DNA from: Flammulina velutipes
Taxonomy: Eukaryota > Basidiomycota > Agaricomycetes > Agaricales > Physalacriaceae
DNA length: 64,000 nt
Direction: 5' to 3'
NCBI GenBank assembly: GCA_011800155.1
Contig: JAALGH010000011.1
Coordinates: 1,798,001 to 1,862,000, forward strand
The notes beneath the pieces were generated by a model, which worked only from the letters and a program-made list of their open reading frames with translations, searched no databases and was not told the DNA's origin. This document shows positions 10,748-21,868 of this stretch, in pieces. The position numbers were made by a program, and so were the translations under genes. Positions within the stretch are counted from its first letter, which is position 1. Every line of letters starts with the position of its first letter.

Positions 10748-12184
10748 ATGTCAGACCAAGGAGACAACGAAGATGGTGCAAGAAGACAGGAAAATCCCGT
10801 GCCTCCAGCGGCAGCTGGTTATGTTAACCAGTTAAGCGCAGAGACACAAGAACAGATAGCTGGGAAACGTATGCCCGTTCCCGGTGCCAAAGATACACCA
10901 AGATTCAAAGGCGATAATATTAGGGACTTCCTAACTAGTTGCGAGTTCTTATTCTACGGCAGGGGCATCATGAGCCCTACAGCCCAAATCGAGATAGCAA
11001 CTTTGTATGTGGGATATGAAATTAGACGCCAATGGGCGGCTTTACCCGAATATTCAGCCGGAGATTGGCAAGCCTTCAAGAACGCAGTACAAAAACTGTA
11101 TAACAAAGGCGACCAAGATAAAGAGTTTACTCTTGAAGAAGTCGAAGAAGTCACTCGCCACTTTCGGGCAAGGCCGATCGCAACTAAGATGAGATTGATG
11201 GAGTTCAGAAGAGAGGTAGTACACAAACTACAGTATCTAATTGATATTGGAGATGTTACTCAAAAGACGGTGTTGAATATGTTACAGTATTGCTTTGCTG
11301 GTCCAGCATGGGCAGCAATATACACCGACTTGCGGGTTTTACCGATCCCACCCAACAATCCTCTTGGACAAAGATGGACCTTAGTTGACGTGGTCAGAGT
11401 AGCTGAAAAATACTTAGAAGAAGTGGAGACGTTCGGAGGAGCCCCTGTAGTTAATGGAGGTGCTACCAACGAACGCGAGTTAGTAACACCCTCCACTGCT
11501 CGAGTAAAGATTGAAGATATGCACGATCAAGTGGCCAGTATCAACTCACTCACGGATACCTTGAAGGCTTTGGAAAAAGCACGACAGGATGAAATGAAAG
11601 AGATGGAGAAAGCCAGACAAGAAGATACTCGGAGGATGATGAACCTCATGGAACGGATGTCAACGGCCAGACAAGTTCAAGTACAGCAGTATCCCGCTCA
11701 ACAAATGGGATACCCACAGTACATACAACAAAGTCAACAAGCGCCATATCCCGTGCAAAACTCGGGATCCTCCGCACCCAAAGGCTTAGTCCCTATGCCG
11801 GCGAACTTCTTACCCCAACGCAGACCAGCTGCTGTGAACGGGAAGTGCTTCTTCTGTGACGAACCCGGACATTTCCTTATGGAATGCCCGGAAAAGAACA
11901 AACTAGAGAAGGAAGGCTGGATTTACAAACCAGCTAACTCGAACTGGTATTTCCTGCGCAATGGAATTTCTCTTACACGAAACAAGAATGGACCTAATCC
12001 GCTCGAGCAAGTGGCAAAGTTCCAGAGGGAATCGGGATCTACTCTACCAGAAACGCCACAGGTGCAAGCATATGAAGGAATCCAACAGGAGGACTTCTTT
12101 GCTCCATCTGGAACGATTGACACATCCATATACCAACAGCAGTCGATGGTCGATCCCGCGTATTCAAGGGAGGATTTCGATTAG
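10748..12184 (+). CDS. Inner element gag (nucleocapsid/capsid), 478 aa
   Basis: ATG at 10748 is the first in-frame ATG. The frame is open another 150 codons upstream, which leaves a non-AUG N-terminal extension possible. The central part (about 10880-11480) has the Trp/aromatic-rich helical pattern of a retrotransposon capsid. A Lys/Glu/Met-rich coiled-coil follows (11560-11670), then a Gln-rich linker, and a CCHC knuckle of form CX2CX4HX4C (CFFCDEPGHFLMEC, about 11848). The stop TAG is at 12182. The protease frame overlaps its last 60-odd bases at -1. No internal break is seen. Confidence 0.82.
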   Translation: MSDQGDNEDGARRQENPVPPAAAGYVNQLSAETQEQIAGKRMPVPGAKDTPRFKGDNIRDFLTSCEFLFYGRGIMSPTAQIEIATLYVGYEIRRQWAALPEYSAGDWQAFKNAVQKLYNKGDQDKEFTLEEVEEVTRHFRARPIATKMRLMEFRREVVHKLQYLIDIGDVTQKTVLNMLQYCFAGPAWAAIYTDLRVLPIPPNNPLGQRWTLVDVVRVAEKYLEEVETFGGAPVVNGGATNERELVTPSTARVKIEDMHDQVASINSLTDTLKALEKARQDEMKEMEKARQEDTRRMMNLMERMSTARQVQVQQYPAQQMGYPQYIQQSQQAPYPVQNSGSSAPKGLVPMPANFLPQRRPAAVNGKCFFCDEPGHFLMECPEKNKLEKEGWIYKPANSNWYFLRNGISLTRNKNGPNPLEQVAKFQRESGSTLPETPQVQAYEGIQQEDFFAPSGTIDTSIYQQQSMVDPAYSREDFD

Positions 12185-13389
12185 GCTCGAGGACGGACGG
12201 AGGTTCGTCTGACATACTGCGACAGCGAACCCTCCCTCCTGAGAGCCAAAATACTCAGCATCGTACAAGAAGTCATAGCGCTATAGAAAAGGAAAAACCA
12301 GAAGAGTCTGAACCAGTTGAACCACAAAAGAAGATACCTCAACCCAGAGGTCTAAGAATGGAAGTAGTGATCCCTACTCGACAGAAACAAGTAAAATTCG
12401 TGGAGCCACCAGTGGCGGAAATAGACGATGAAGAACCTGACTTGAGTGAGATACTCGAGGAGGTACTGGAAGGACCAGAACCCATAGATAGTCGCAAGAC
12501 TGAAGATAAACGGGAAAATCCCGCTAACGCCACGGAAGAAGCCGCAGTAAAGAAGGAAGTAGAAAAACATAAGAGCTACCAACGCATATCAAAGCTAAAG
12601 GATCTCCTTAGTCGGAATCCCGGATGGCGTTCTCTATGGAAGAAACTACTCCCCGAAGAACTGTTAGCGACTAACGAGGCTTGGCAGAAAGACCTGTTAG
12701 AAAACTTAAGAGCAAAGAACGTTAAGGTCAACCAGCAGACAGTTGAATCCGACGAAATCCCGGAATATCACGCAAGTGAAGATCCTATGTACTACTCGAT
12801 TAACTTACAAAATTCGAGTCAGCTACCTCTAGGATCAGTGGTATGCCATGATTTGGTCGAACAACTGTTTAACCATACGGGTTACGCTGGCCCATACCAA
12901 CTACCACGATCAAACGTTGCAGCTGAAAGTGCTGACCTTCGAACCCTATGGCCCACGATCTTTGGGGCCGGCAAGAAGGAAAGTCTACTTGATAGCGGGT
13001 CCCAAATTGTATCGATGTCGTTAAAAGCCGCGCTTGAATTAGGAATCCCATTCGATCCTTCATTCAACATTATTATGGAAAGCACCGACAAAGGACAAAC
13101 CCGCACTGCAGGCTTAGCCAGAAACGTTGCATTTGACTTTGGTGGAATAACGTTCTATCTACAAGTTCATATCATCAGAGACCCTGCATACGAAGTCCTT
13201 TTAGGACGACCCTTTGATGTGATCTCGAGTATCAATACAACCACCCTTAAAGATGGTGCTGTCGTAGCGACTATAACAGATCCCAGCAATGGGAAGAAAA
13301 TCACTTTGCCTACATACAAGAGAGGGCAAATGCCTAGGTATCAGCAACCCGTAGCTATACCGGTTTTTCTGCAACACTCGAGGAATTGA
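12121..13389 (+). CDS. Inner element protease frame (-1 to gag)
   Basis: This frame is -1 relative to gag and opens after a TGA near 12118, overlapping the gag stop, so translation by -1 frameshifting in 12121-12184 is likely. The first ATG in frame is at 12358. An acidic, helical N-terminal half precedes a retroviral-type aspartic protease: catalytic D-S-G in LLDSGSQIVS (about 12989) and the conserved YEVLLGRPFD near 13190. The frame ends at TGA 13387-13389 and is overlapped by the pol frame, again at -1. I did not find a textbook slippery heptamer. A run gttttt at about 13363 lies in the second overlap. Confidence 0.75.
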   Translation, partial: HIHIPTAVDGRSRVFKGGFRLGSRTDGGSSDILRQRTLPPESQNTQHRTRSHSAIEKEKPEESEPVEPQKKIPQPRGLRMEVVIPTRQKQVKFVEPPVAEIDDEEPDLSEILEEVLEGPEPIDSRKTEDKRENPANATEEAAVKKEVEKHKSYQRISKLKDLLSRNPGWRSLWKKLLPEELLATNEAWQKDLLENLRAKNVKVNQQTVESDEIPEYHASEDPMYYSINLQNSSQLPLGSVVCHDLVEQLFNHTGYAGPYQLPRSNVAAESADLRTLWPTIFGAGKKESLLDSGSQIVSMSLKAALELGIPFDPSFNIIMESTDKGQTRTAGLARNVAFDFGGITFYLQVHIIRDPAYEVLLGRPFDVISSINTTTLKDGAVVATITDPSNGKKITLPTYKRGQMPRYQQPVAIPVFLQHSRN

Positions 13390-16345
13390 TCGAGGATCAA
13401 GGAGAGGTTGCTCTAATCATAAGTGATCAAGGGTCTCAGGGAATACATTTGGTGGAAACCTATGTGCCCGGAGATTCCCGGTCAACTTTCACAACCGAAG
13501 CCGTTACGAACCTATACCTAAGAAAATCCACAGAGGGTATTCACAATGCAGTTAAACTCTTGCGCAATGAATATCAATACGAAGAACCGCCTGTAGCATA
13601 CGATAGCACAGGAAGGGAATTTCCGGTGAATCAACGGAAAATTCCACGCAAGAAGATAGCGGGCTTCCATAAACATGGAAACCTGTCTAATACGATAGAA
13701 ACTTGGAGTCAGCCTTTAACAGACGATCAAAAGTATCCTCCAAGTTTTGAACAGGACTTAGCTAGCCATCAGTTGGATACAGCGAATATATTCTACGACG
13801 TTCCCGCAGAACTAAGTAAAGTGTTTAGCAATCTAACGGTTACACTACCTCCTGAAGCATGGGGCTCAGAACAAGTCAAGTTCCTGGAGCAGGTCAAACA
13901 GAAGGCAACTCCTGTACAAGTACTAGCTTCAAAGAAATATAAACCAGTGGCGTTGAAGGTCAAACCACACTTAGGAACCTTACCAGACGAGTTCAGAATT
14001 GTGCGAAACATTGTAGGCGATCCCCTGGAGGGAATGCCTGTATTGAATCCCAATCCACCTAAGTTTCAACCCACCGGGCGATACACGGAAGAACGAAGAG
14101 AACAAGTACAGAAGGACCATACCGGAAATTTCCTATGGCCTCAAGAACGAGATTTGATAGACGACCTCATGTGCAAACAGAATGAAGGCTTTGCATGGGA
14201 AGAATCAGAGAAGGGAAGATTCCGGGAAGACTTCTTCCCGCCAGTAGACATGCCAGTCATACCTCATGTACCATGGGTACTAAGGCCAATCAAGATTCCA
14301 CCGGGAATCTTCAACGAAGTCTGCGCGATAATAAAGAACAAGCTGGACTCCGGCGTGTATGAGCCTTCGAACTCGTCATACAGGTCGCGTTGGTTCTGTG
14401 TAGTTAAGAAAGATGGCAAGAAACTTCGATTGGTCCATAGCTTAGAACCATTGAATGCAGTTACTATTGCGCATTCAGGCTTACCTCCCGCCACCGAAGA
14501 ATTAGCGGAAGCGTTTGCTGGAAGAGCTTGTGGGGGTACCCTAGACTTGTATGTCGGGTACGACGAACGACACTTAGCGGAAAAATCCAGAGACATGACA
14601 ACGTTCTCTACTCCGTATGGGGCATTACGACTCAAGACCTTACCCATGGGTTGGACGAATTCAGTACCCATCTTCCACGAAGATGTTACTCATATTCTCA
14701 AAGACGAAATACCAGCCTTTACTAGGCCTTACATAGACGATGTACCAGTTAGAGGGCCAGCTACTAGGTACCAAGATAAAGATGGCAACTACGAGACAAT
14801 CCGTGAAAATAACGGAATCCGCCGATTCGTATGGGAACATATGATCAACATGAATAGGATCATACAACGCATGAAGTACTCGGGGGGAACCTTTTCTGGG
14901 CATAAAGCTATCATTTGCGCGAACGAAACCGTAGTAGTAGGTCATACCTGTTGCTATGAGGGACGTAAACCGGCAGAAGAACGAGTCAAGGTCATATCAG
15001 ATTGGGTACCTTGTGAATGCTTAAGAGACGTTCGTTCCTTCCTTGGAACCGCAGGCGTTTTCCGAACGTTTGTGAAAGACTACTCTAAGAAAGCACTGGC
15101 AATGACCAGGTTAACAAGAGATGGTGTGTTGTTTCATTGGGGAGAAGAAGAGCAAGCCTCGATGGACTCATTAAAAAGAGCCCTTGAGACAAGTCCCATG
15201 CTGAAGCCCTTGAACTATGATTGGGATACTCCGATTATATTATCGGTGGATACCTCTTATATGGCGGTAGGATTTTATCTTAGTCAAGAAGATCCTGAAG
15301 ACCCTAAGAAACGATACTATGCGAAGTTCCTATCGATTACCTTGGACGAACGTGAGGCTAGATACTCACAATCAAAGAGGGAATTATTCGGACTTCACCG
15401 CGCATTAATGGCGTGCAAGTACTATCTATTAGGTTGTCGAAAGCTGAAGGTAGAAGTCGATGCAAAGTACATTAAGGGAATGCTATCAAACATCGACTCC
15501 CTTACCAACGGGAACCTACAAAGATGGGCAGAAGAGATACTCATGTTCCACTTCACTTTGGTACATGTACCTGGAAAAGTTCATGGTCCGGACGGACTGA
15601 GTCGAAGGGTGCCTGCACCTGAAGACGTTATCATACCCCGTCCTCCAGGGGATGAAGAAGAAGACGAGCTGCCTAGCTTTGAGTATGAAGAACCTAACGA
15701 CTTAGCGGACGAGGACAAGCCTCTCCCCTTCGAGGACTTCAAAGATGCTATAGATACTAAGACAGGTTACCTGCAAGAAGTACGGGAAATTCCCGTAAGT
15801 TTACCGGGAAACGTGGTAAACGACTTCGAACAGACCTCAGAAGAATACCGCGCTAGTCAGCTAGCAGCAATGGCGGTAGAAGACCTTGAGAAATGGGTAG
15901 CAATTGATGAGTTTCCGGACTTAGAAAGATCGAGTAGAGAAGCACTCTGGGAAACTCTCTTGCCACACGTTGAAGCTTGCCTACGCAACAGTGAATATGA
16001 AACCGAAGAACTATCCACCAGACAACTATCAACGTTGAAGGACTGGGCGTCTAAGGATTTCTTCATTGCGGGTGGGAAGTTATACAAGAAGCACAAAGAA
16101 AACAAGCACCGTCGAGTCCTCTTAGTAGGGAAACGGTTGCCAGTAGTGACTATAGTACATGATAAACATGGCCATAAAGGACAATACTCAGTTCGACAAT
16201 TAGTTGGCAAGAGGTTCTGGTGGCCAGGCATGGAAGACGACATGAACTGGTTTGTTAAGACTTGTATTCTTTGCCAAAAACGACAGAAGATTATCATCCA
16301 TAAGGAACCTACGATTACACCAACACCAGGATATTTGAGACTGCT
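13337..16345 (+). CDS. Inner element pol: RT, RNase H, integrase zinc-binding domain
   Basis: This frame is -1 to the protease, open from about 13337, with no ATG needed. RT motifs: DLYVGYDE (first catalytic Asp, about 14548), LPMGWTNSVPIF (about 14641) and YIDDV (about 14731), followed by the long insert (RGPATRYQ...RRFVWEH) known from basidiomycete Gypsy polyproteins. RNase H residues are visible: LSVDTSY, SKRELFGLH, VDAKYI and GPDGLSRR. The integrase HHCC domain follows (HDKHGH ... CILCQKRQ, about 16160-16280). At about 16330 the frame goes out of register with the integrase core. One missing T in the ttt run near 16335 would explain it. Confidence 0.85.
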
Positions 16346-16348
16346 TTT

Positions 16349-16993
16349 GTGGACACATTCCGAATGCCGAAATCAGGCGGGAAAAATCCGAAGATCAAAA
16401 AGTATGACGGCTATAATGCTGTCACAGTGGCTCGATGTGGACTTAGTGGTTGGCCGGAAGCAAGGGCCTTGATCAACGAGAACGCGGATACTCTAGGAGA
16501 CTGGCTCTTTGAAGATATCCTATGTCGTTGGGGATGTATAAAGCAGATCATAACAGATAATGGTCCTGCTATTAAGAAAGCGATGGTTCATATTGAAGCC
16601 AAGTATGGCGTCAAGGGTATCCTCATTACGCCGTACAATAAACAGGCTAATGGGAAGGTCGAACGCGGACATTGGGACATAAGACAATCCTTATTCAAAG
16701 TCTGTAGGGGAAATCCCGAAGAATGGCCGGCATACCTACACGAAGTACTATGGGCAGAACGAATCACTGTTAAACGAACACTTGGACAGTCACCGTTTTA
16801 CGCGGTAACAGGATGTGAACCCATCCTACCGTTAGATATAAACGAAGTGACTTGGTTGGTTGATATTCCGGATTCATTAATGTCGCATTCAGACTTGATA
16901 GCGTTTCGTGCACAACAGCTCATTAAACACAAAGAAGATGTGAAAGCGTATGAAGCAAAGAGTCACAGATGCCAAGATTCGAGCAGCGGCTAA
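16349..16993 (+). pseudogene. Inner element pol, integrase catalytic core (out of frame)
   Basis: It continues the integrase in another frame. The DDE residues are present: VDTFRMP (first Asp), ITDNGPA (second Asp, about 16556) and GKVERGHW (Glu, about 16660), so the catalytic core itself is not damaged. The frame is lost again near 16961: the reading VTDAKIRAAAKF continues one frame over for about 45 bases before the next segment. Each junction is explained by a single missing base. This is either real decay or homopolymer error in the assembly. Confidence 0.75.
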
Positions 16994-17017
16994 GTTCATG
17001 GAAGATCATAAAACAGA

Positions 17018-17329
17018 ATGCCATCTCACAAGTTCAAAACTGGTGAACTGGTATTAGTCCGAAATACTAGGATTGAAGAGGAACTTAATCACAAGTTCAA
17101 AGAACGATTCATGGGTCCATACGCCGTAGTATCGCGTACGACTGGTGGAAACTATGTCCTATGCGAGCTAGATGGATCCTTACTCAAAGACAAGATTGCG
17201 CAGTTTCGGGTTATTCCGTTTTATTCACGGAAAGACCCTAGCTTCTTAGGAGACTTGTTCTTCAAGAGACTACACATGATACGTGGCTCTGTAGGCAAAG
17301 TTATGGACGAATTAAACAAGAAAGCATGA
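17018..17329 (+). pseudogene. Inner element pol, integrase C-terminal (GPY/F-like) domain
   Basis: The segment HKFKTGELVLVRNTRI...FMGPYAVV carries the GPY signature of Gypsy integrase C-termini, then a short basic tail, with a stop (TGA) at 17327-17329. It is in the same frame as the core (16349-16993) but separated from it by a 45-base out-of-frame stretch. A missing A in the gaatg at about 17010 would reconnect it. The pol coding unit ends here and is followed 3 bases later by the first PPT-like box. Confidence 0.75.
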
Positions 17330-17332
17330 GCT

Positions 17333-17368
17333 GATGGTAGGGATACCATCATATAAAGCTTGTGGGAT
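17333..17368 (+). repeat. PPT-like box, copy 1 (after pol)
   Basis: GATGGT/ACCATC hairpin followed by atataaagcttgtggga. It matches the sequence directly before the 3' LTR (24130-24165) at most positions and a shorter version at 20325-20351. In a standard element this is where the polypurine tract and 3' LTR would follow. Confidence 0.7.
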
Positions 17369-17674
17369 ATAGAGGCATTCCCGAATAACGAACGGAATTT
17401 ACCAGGAATTTTCGATTTTACTTAGTACATACAAACGATACGTTCAAGATGTATTATCATTAAGAACAAAGATAGCAGTAACGTTAAAGATATACTGCAT
17501 ACGAACCGTACAAATGATGAATATCTTTCCTTTAGAAAAAGGTACCATTCCGATGCGGGGTTGGGGAAATTCCCCACAATCTAAGATAAGATTCCGAAGA
17601 GCTAGGCCCATCAGAAACGGAATGGCCCTTTCCATTTCGGAGTTGATCGACAGGATCACCGGACCGGGTCCGTG
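17369..17674. other. Spacer upstream of the sense zinc-cluster gene
   Basis: About 300 bases with no coding frame. It includes a perfect palindrome tggggaaattcccca at 17562-17576 and AATTCCG-type words. It is probably the promoter and leader of the gene at 17675, or part of the full-length RNA only. Confidence 0.4.
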
Positions 17675-19926
17675 ATGGTGAACTTAAAGAGAAAATTTGA
17701 GAAAAACGAACTCACTCTTCAACCACCATCGCAGCGACGCGACTCTGCCAAAACGCGACTTAGATCAACGCGACGTCGATTATTTCAAGTACCAATGTCA
17801 ACAACTAGCTTCTTTGAATTGAAAGACGACCCAAGGCGCTCGCATTCGAGCGCCGCCACTTCTCTAAAAATGCGATCAGACGACTTCGCTTTATTCCCGG
17901 CAATTGGCGGACTTTGCCTGTCTGCCACGTTCCGAAGATTACCGAATCTTCTGGACTCAGTTCGAGAAGGCGGCCGGCGAACTCAAGCATTCGGCGGCTA
18001 ACAATAACGTATGGCTGGATCAAGTCCTTACAAGGGCTTGGCAGTTATACGAAGAGTTGCCGGATGCAACGGTAAGATAAAGATCACGTCGGCAGATTCC
18101 GAAAATTTAACGGAATCGAATTAGACAAGTGAAGATGAAAGTGGCGCGAAGGAAAGGTCGAGAAGAAGACTGAAGAGAGAGTCAAGGTAAGTTTCCTTGA
18201 GTCTAACGGGTAAATTCCGGGAAACTCAACGGAAAAACCTTAGACGCCTGAAGGTAAAGGCAAAGAGGTCGACAAGAGTGTCGTCGACGAAAAAGACAAG
18301 TCCGACGACGAAGATGAAGACCAAGAAGAAGATCAAGACCAAAGCCAAGGGAGCAAAGCCAAAGGCAACGTCAAGGTGAGATTTGAAGAGAACCAGATTC
18401 CGGCATATTCAACGGACTTGTTATAGGACTCAAGCGGCGAGAGCTCTGACGACGCAGAGGTCGTCAAGGCTATGGCCGTAGCAAGGACCAGCGAAGCGGA
18501 AGAAGACTCAGGATCCGAGGGTCCTGACGAGGACAAGGTACGATAACGACTTGGTAATAGCAAATTCCGCTAAACTTAACGGAATTTGTAGGATCAAGAG
18601 ATTCAGGAGCAGAGGACGAGCAAAAAAGAAAGCGCTTCCAAAGGGCAAGAGCAAGATGTAAGTAGCTTCAAAAAGGGGTGAAAGCTATATTACAGCTAAT
18701 ACGATCTACGACAGAGCGAGGAAGAGGATTCCGGGAAGCGCAAGGAAAAGTCCGCGCCAACCCGGAAAGGTCTCCAAGTTCAGAGATCCCGCGTCCCCCT
18801 CCCGAAAGACGAAAACCGTGCCAAAGGCTCCAAGTCCAAGGTAGTGGCACCTCGACCAGTTCAAGCTCCCATGCAGATGCCTCCCAATGGCAATGGTTAG
18901 GCCTGCTAGGGCTCCGATGGCTAAGCCGGCCCAAGGTTCCCAGCAGATGCCCCTTCCGCCCATTGCGATGCCTTCGCAAGAAGAAATCAAGGGCTTGGGA
19001 AACCGAAAGCTGTCGAAGCTATCGACAATGGCAGCTCCCGCGGCAACTCCGGTAGAGGACCCGGAGGTGGCTTTATACGAGCGGTGAGCTTTCGCGCCAA
19101 AGCAAGCGAGAATGGAAGATGACTCCGGACAGGAGGTCGTGGATGAAGAAGCACCTTCTCCCAAGAAGAAGGCCAAGACGACGAAGAAGACAACGACGAA
19201 AGCAGTGGGTAAGAAGGTGCTCCAGCAGCCAAACCCAAACCTAGCGTCAAGTCGACTCCGATGTCAAAACCGGACTCGCCCGCGAAAGCCAAAGGAACGA
19301 AGAGGACTCGCGAAGTAGAAGATGGCGACGCAGATGGTAGCAGTGGCGATGATGGCGAGAATGAAGATGAGCAGCACGACGAAGACTTCGCGCCGAACGA
19401 TGAGGACTTCGAGCCCAACAACGACGACTTCCAACCCTCCGACGAACCAACGGACGATTCCGAGGATGGGTCGGAAAGCGAAGGACCTGCGAGAAAGAAG
19501 AAGAAAACGGCAAAGGGAGCTGTAGCCGTGAAGTCGAGCAAGGCCAAGGGCAAAAGAAAGGCGAAGGAACCCATTCCGGAAGATGAACTTTGGAAGTACT
19601 CCCAAGTACTTTGCAAAGAGTGTCTCAAAAGGAGCAAGGAATGCAAGTACGCGACGCCGACGACCAAGTCTTGCATACGCTGTCAAGTCATGAAGCTCAA
19701 ATGCGTCAAGCTAGACCCGGAGTCAGACGTGGTCAAGCGTAGGCCTCAAGCTTTGCTTGAGACCATACAAGATCTTCGACACGACGTAGACCGACTTGTC
19801 GAGCAGAATGGCAGGTTGACTGACGCCGTCAACGACTTACTAAGGCAGTGGGGAGATCCTGCTGCTCTCAAGTACTATGGGTTGGCGTCGGAAAATTCCG
19901 AAGCTGGACCAAGTCGTCGTCGCTAG
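17675..19926 (+). CDS. Element-borne zinc-cluster protein gene (sense, intron-rich, with frame breaks)
   Basis: At least six introns fit: 17789-17879, 18072-18124, 18187-18243, 18376-18426, 18538-18591 and 18658-18714. Most exons are in phase, e.g. 18244-18375, 18427-18537 and 18592-18657, all acidic Lys/Asp/Glu/Ser-rich. The last part (19261-19926) is a long acidic tract, a basic tract, then C-X2-C-X6-C-X9-C-X2-C-X6-C (about 19612-19704). This spacing fits the Zn(II)2Cys6 consensus exactly and is followed by a Leu-rich coiled coil (LLETIQDLRHDVDRLVEQN), as in dimeric fungal regulators. Frame must shift near 18153, 18885 and 19212, so this copy may be broken or the sequence has single-base errors. 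A nuclear DNA-binding role is inferred. Confidence 0.6.
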
Positions 19927-20701
19927 AAGAAAGGGGTTACAAGTGAAAGAGGTCGAAGCCTAGCTCCCTCTAACACTTGTAGTTTCGCATTTTTTGTCTT
20001 GGTTTTCATTGCCGGGTTCTGGTCGGACTTCTTGATATCTTCAGACTTCGTCCCTTCGCGAACTTGTACACATACCTTACGATATTCCTACGAACATGGG
20101 ACTTAGCGGCCTCAGTGCCAAAAATTTACATACAATTTACGATACCGTGAAAAATAGCGAGCACGCTGATTTGACTACAAAATGGTGTGAACTAAGATCA
20201 AAGAAAAGCTTGAAAACCAACAAGAGATACCAAGTCATTGAGACAAGGGATTCTCCGGGTTTTCAAGTGGAAAAACAGACTCTTCTAGGATGAAAGCTTA
20301 GTAGACTAACAAAGATACCAGTATGATAGCATCTAATAAGTCAATGGGAGACGCCATAAATCATGACGATCTCCGGACTTATCAGGAGCGCGAACATTGG
20401 TTATAACTGGAGACTACGCTAAGGCTAGTACGTCTCAAGTTACATAGAAGAACAAGCCAACGAAGGTCTTAAGCCATATATACCTGAGGCTACGAGTACG
20501 AATGCAATAGCATGAAGAATACTCAACTCCGATGAAGATACGGGAAATCCCGCGCCACCATCAATTTGAACCACAGAACGAACTTGGTAACAAGGAAAAG
20601 GGTCTAAATTGAAGGTATAGCGCTACGACATAGGATAACCGACAAACAATATAGACCAAGTATCTAACACCAAGATGATAGACTTTTAACGGAAAATCCG
20701 A
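19927..20701. other. Spacer between sense and antisense modules of the inner element
   Basis: No convincing gene: a 65-codon open frame at 20096 has no family features. It holds the second PPT-like box (20325-20351), a palindromic acgggaaatcccg word near 20541 and aacggaaaatccg near 20688. It probably contains the 3' ends of both the sense zinc-cluster transcript and the antisense transcript of the gene at 20702. Confidence 0.45.
20325..20351 (+). repeat. PPT-like box, copy 2 (after the zinc-cluster gene)
   Basis: gatagcatctaataagtc followed by aatgggagac. It matches the pre-LTR box (aataagtctatgggaga) nearly base for base, with the central part of the hairpin missing. Confidence 0.6.
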
Positions 20702-21868
20702 CTACTGGGTCGGAGGAGTACATTCGACGGCAGGATGACTAGTGGGACAGTGGGTACACATAGTCTGTCCTAGCGTATTGAAGTGGGTCTATCAGAAGAA
20801 AGGTGTTAGAATTATACACTAGACGTCGAACAGAAGACTTACGAAAGATCTGACCACTGGTACTGGAGAACTGATTGGAACAAGTTCAGGCGTTGAGCTA
20901 GATCGCCGTTGAGCAACACAATGGGGCTCTGGTACGAACTCAGTGAAGCGTTCGGCGTGGGGACCAAGTCTGAGGTCACTAGCGTCAACCAACCCAGCCG
21001 GAAAATCGTGTAAAGGCGAATAACCGTTGGTAACGACCCGTTCATACATGATAGGACGAGTATCAAACTCGGGCTGAATGTTGTTAGCGGAAAGATAACG
21101 AGGCCACCAAGCGACCAATTGAACGTCGCTGGCATCCAAACGAGATAGAGGGACAGGGATAGCATCCAAGACCTCAGGATGGGCAAAGATCCCACCCAAA
21201 GAGTCAGGCGCTCCCCTATGATAGCCCAACATTACGCTGGTCTATGGAAAATCCCGAGATTTAGTACGGAAAAAGCGTATAGGTTAAAGAACTCACGATG
21301 AAATCGGCGCTAGCATCCAAGTACAACTCCGTAAAATGCATATGGGGTTGGCGATATACTTTGGAAAGCCATCCTTCGAAGGAAAGACCATCGAGGGTAC
21401 AGTTTCCCGTGCGTCCATGAAAGAAGTTGGACACCAATCGAAGACAGACGATATACAACGAAGCTAAGTTGTAGGCTTGCCCTGTACGAAAGTCGGGATG
21501 TTCGCAATGCCACAAACTAGAAGCGTGTTGCTATCAAGACAGTCAGACCCGCGAAATGTAAGGAAAAATCCGAGACGTACCATTACGCCTAGGGTGAACC
21601 TCAACGTAGGAGCGTCTATCTGACGAGCAGGACCTAAGTGCAAGTCCGCAGCCGCATCGGTATACCGTGCGGTAAGATCCAAGCTATTGAGTGGCGTGGC
21701 CACGATAGGAAAGCCTTGAGCAGTGCGATATAACGATATAGCAACGGCGAGACCAGTCTCAGCCTGCAAAAAGTCCAAGGCCTCCTCGGAAAATCGCTTG
21801 TCCAAACCCGGAATCATGGCGATTTTGAAGTTGGCCCATAGAGGAATCAAAGCGATAGGAGAAGGCAT
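20702..21868 (-). CDS. Antisense gene B of the inner element, 335 aa, CCHC-like tail
   Basis: Reading the minus strand, four exons (21868-21581, 21530-21297, 21241-20843 and 20788-20702) are all in phase 0. They total 336 codons with no break, and introns are 50-55 bp with good donors (GTACGT, GTGAGT, GTAAGT). The ATG at 21868 starts MPSPIALIPLW. The body is a globular-looking protein with Trp/His-rich segments (SLWHCEHPDFR, LVAWWPRYL). The last exon ends in C-X2-C-X3-H-X4-C (CTHCPTSHPAVEC), close to a retroviral zinc knuckle but one residue short, so nucleic-acid binding is suggested. I recognise no wider family. It lies wholly between the two LTRs, opposite to gag-pol. Confidence 0.72.

Noticed and set aside
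18706..19686. Long Ser-rich and Leu-rich open frames on the minus strand
   Set aside because: They lie opposite the acidic Lys/Asp/Glu exons of the zinc-cluster gene. Ser/Leu runs are the expected reverse reading of GAC/GAA/AAG-rich coding DNA.
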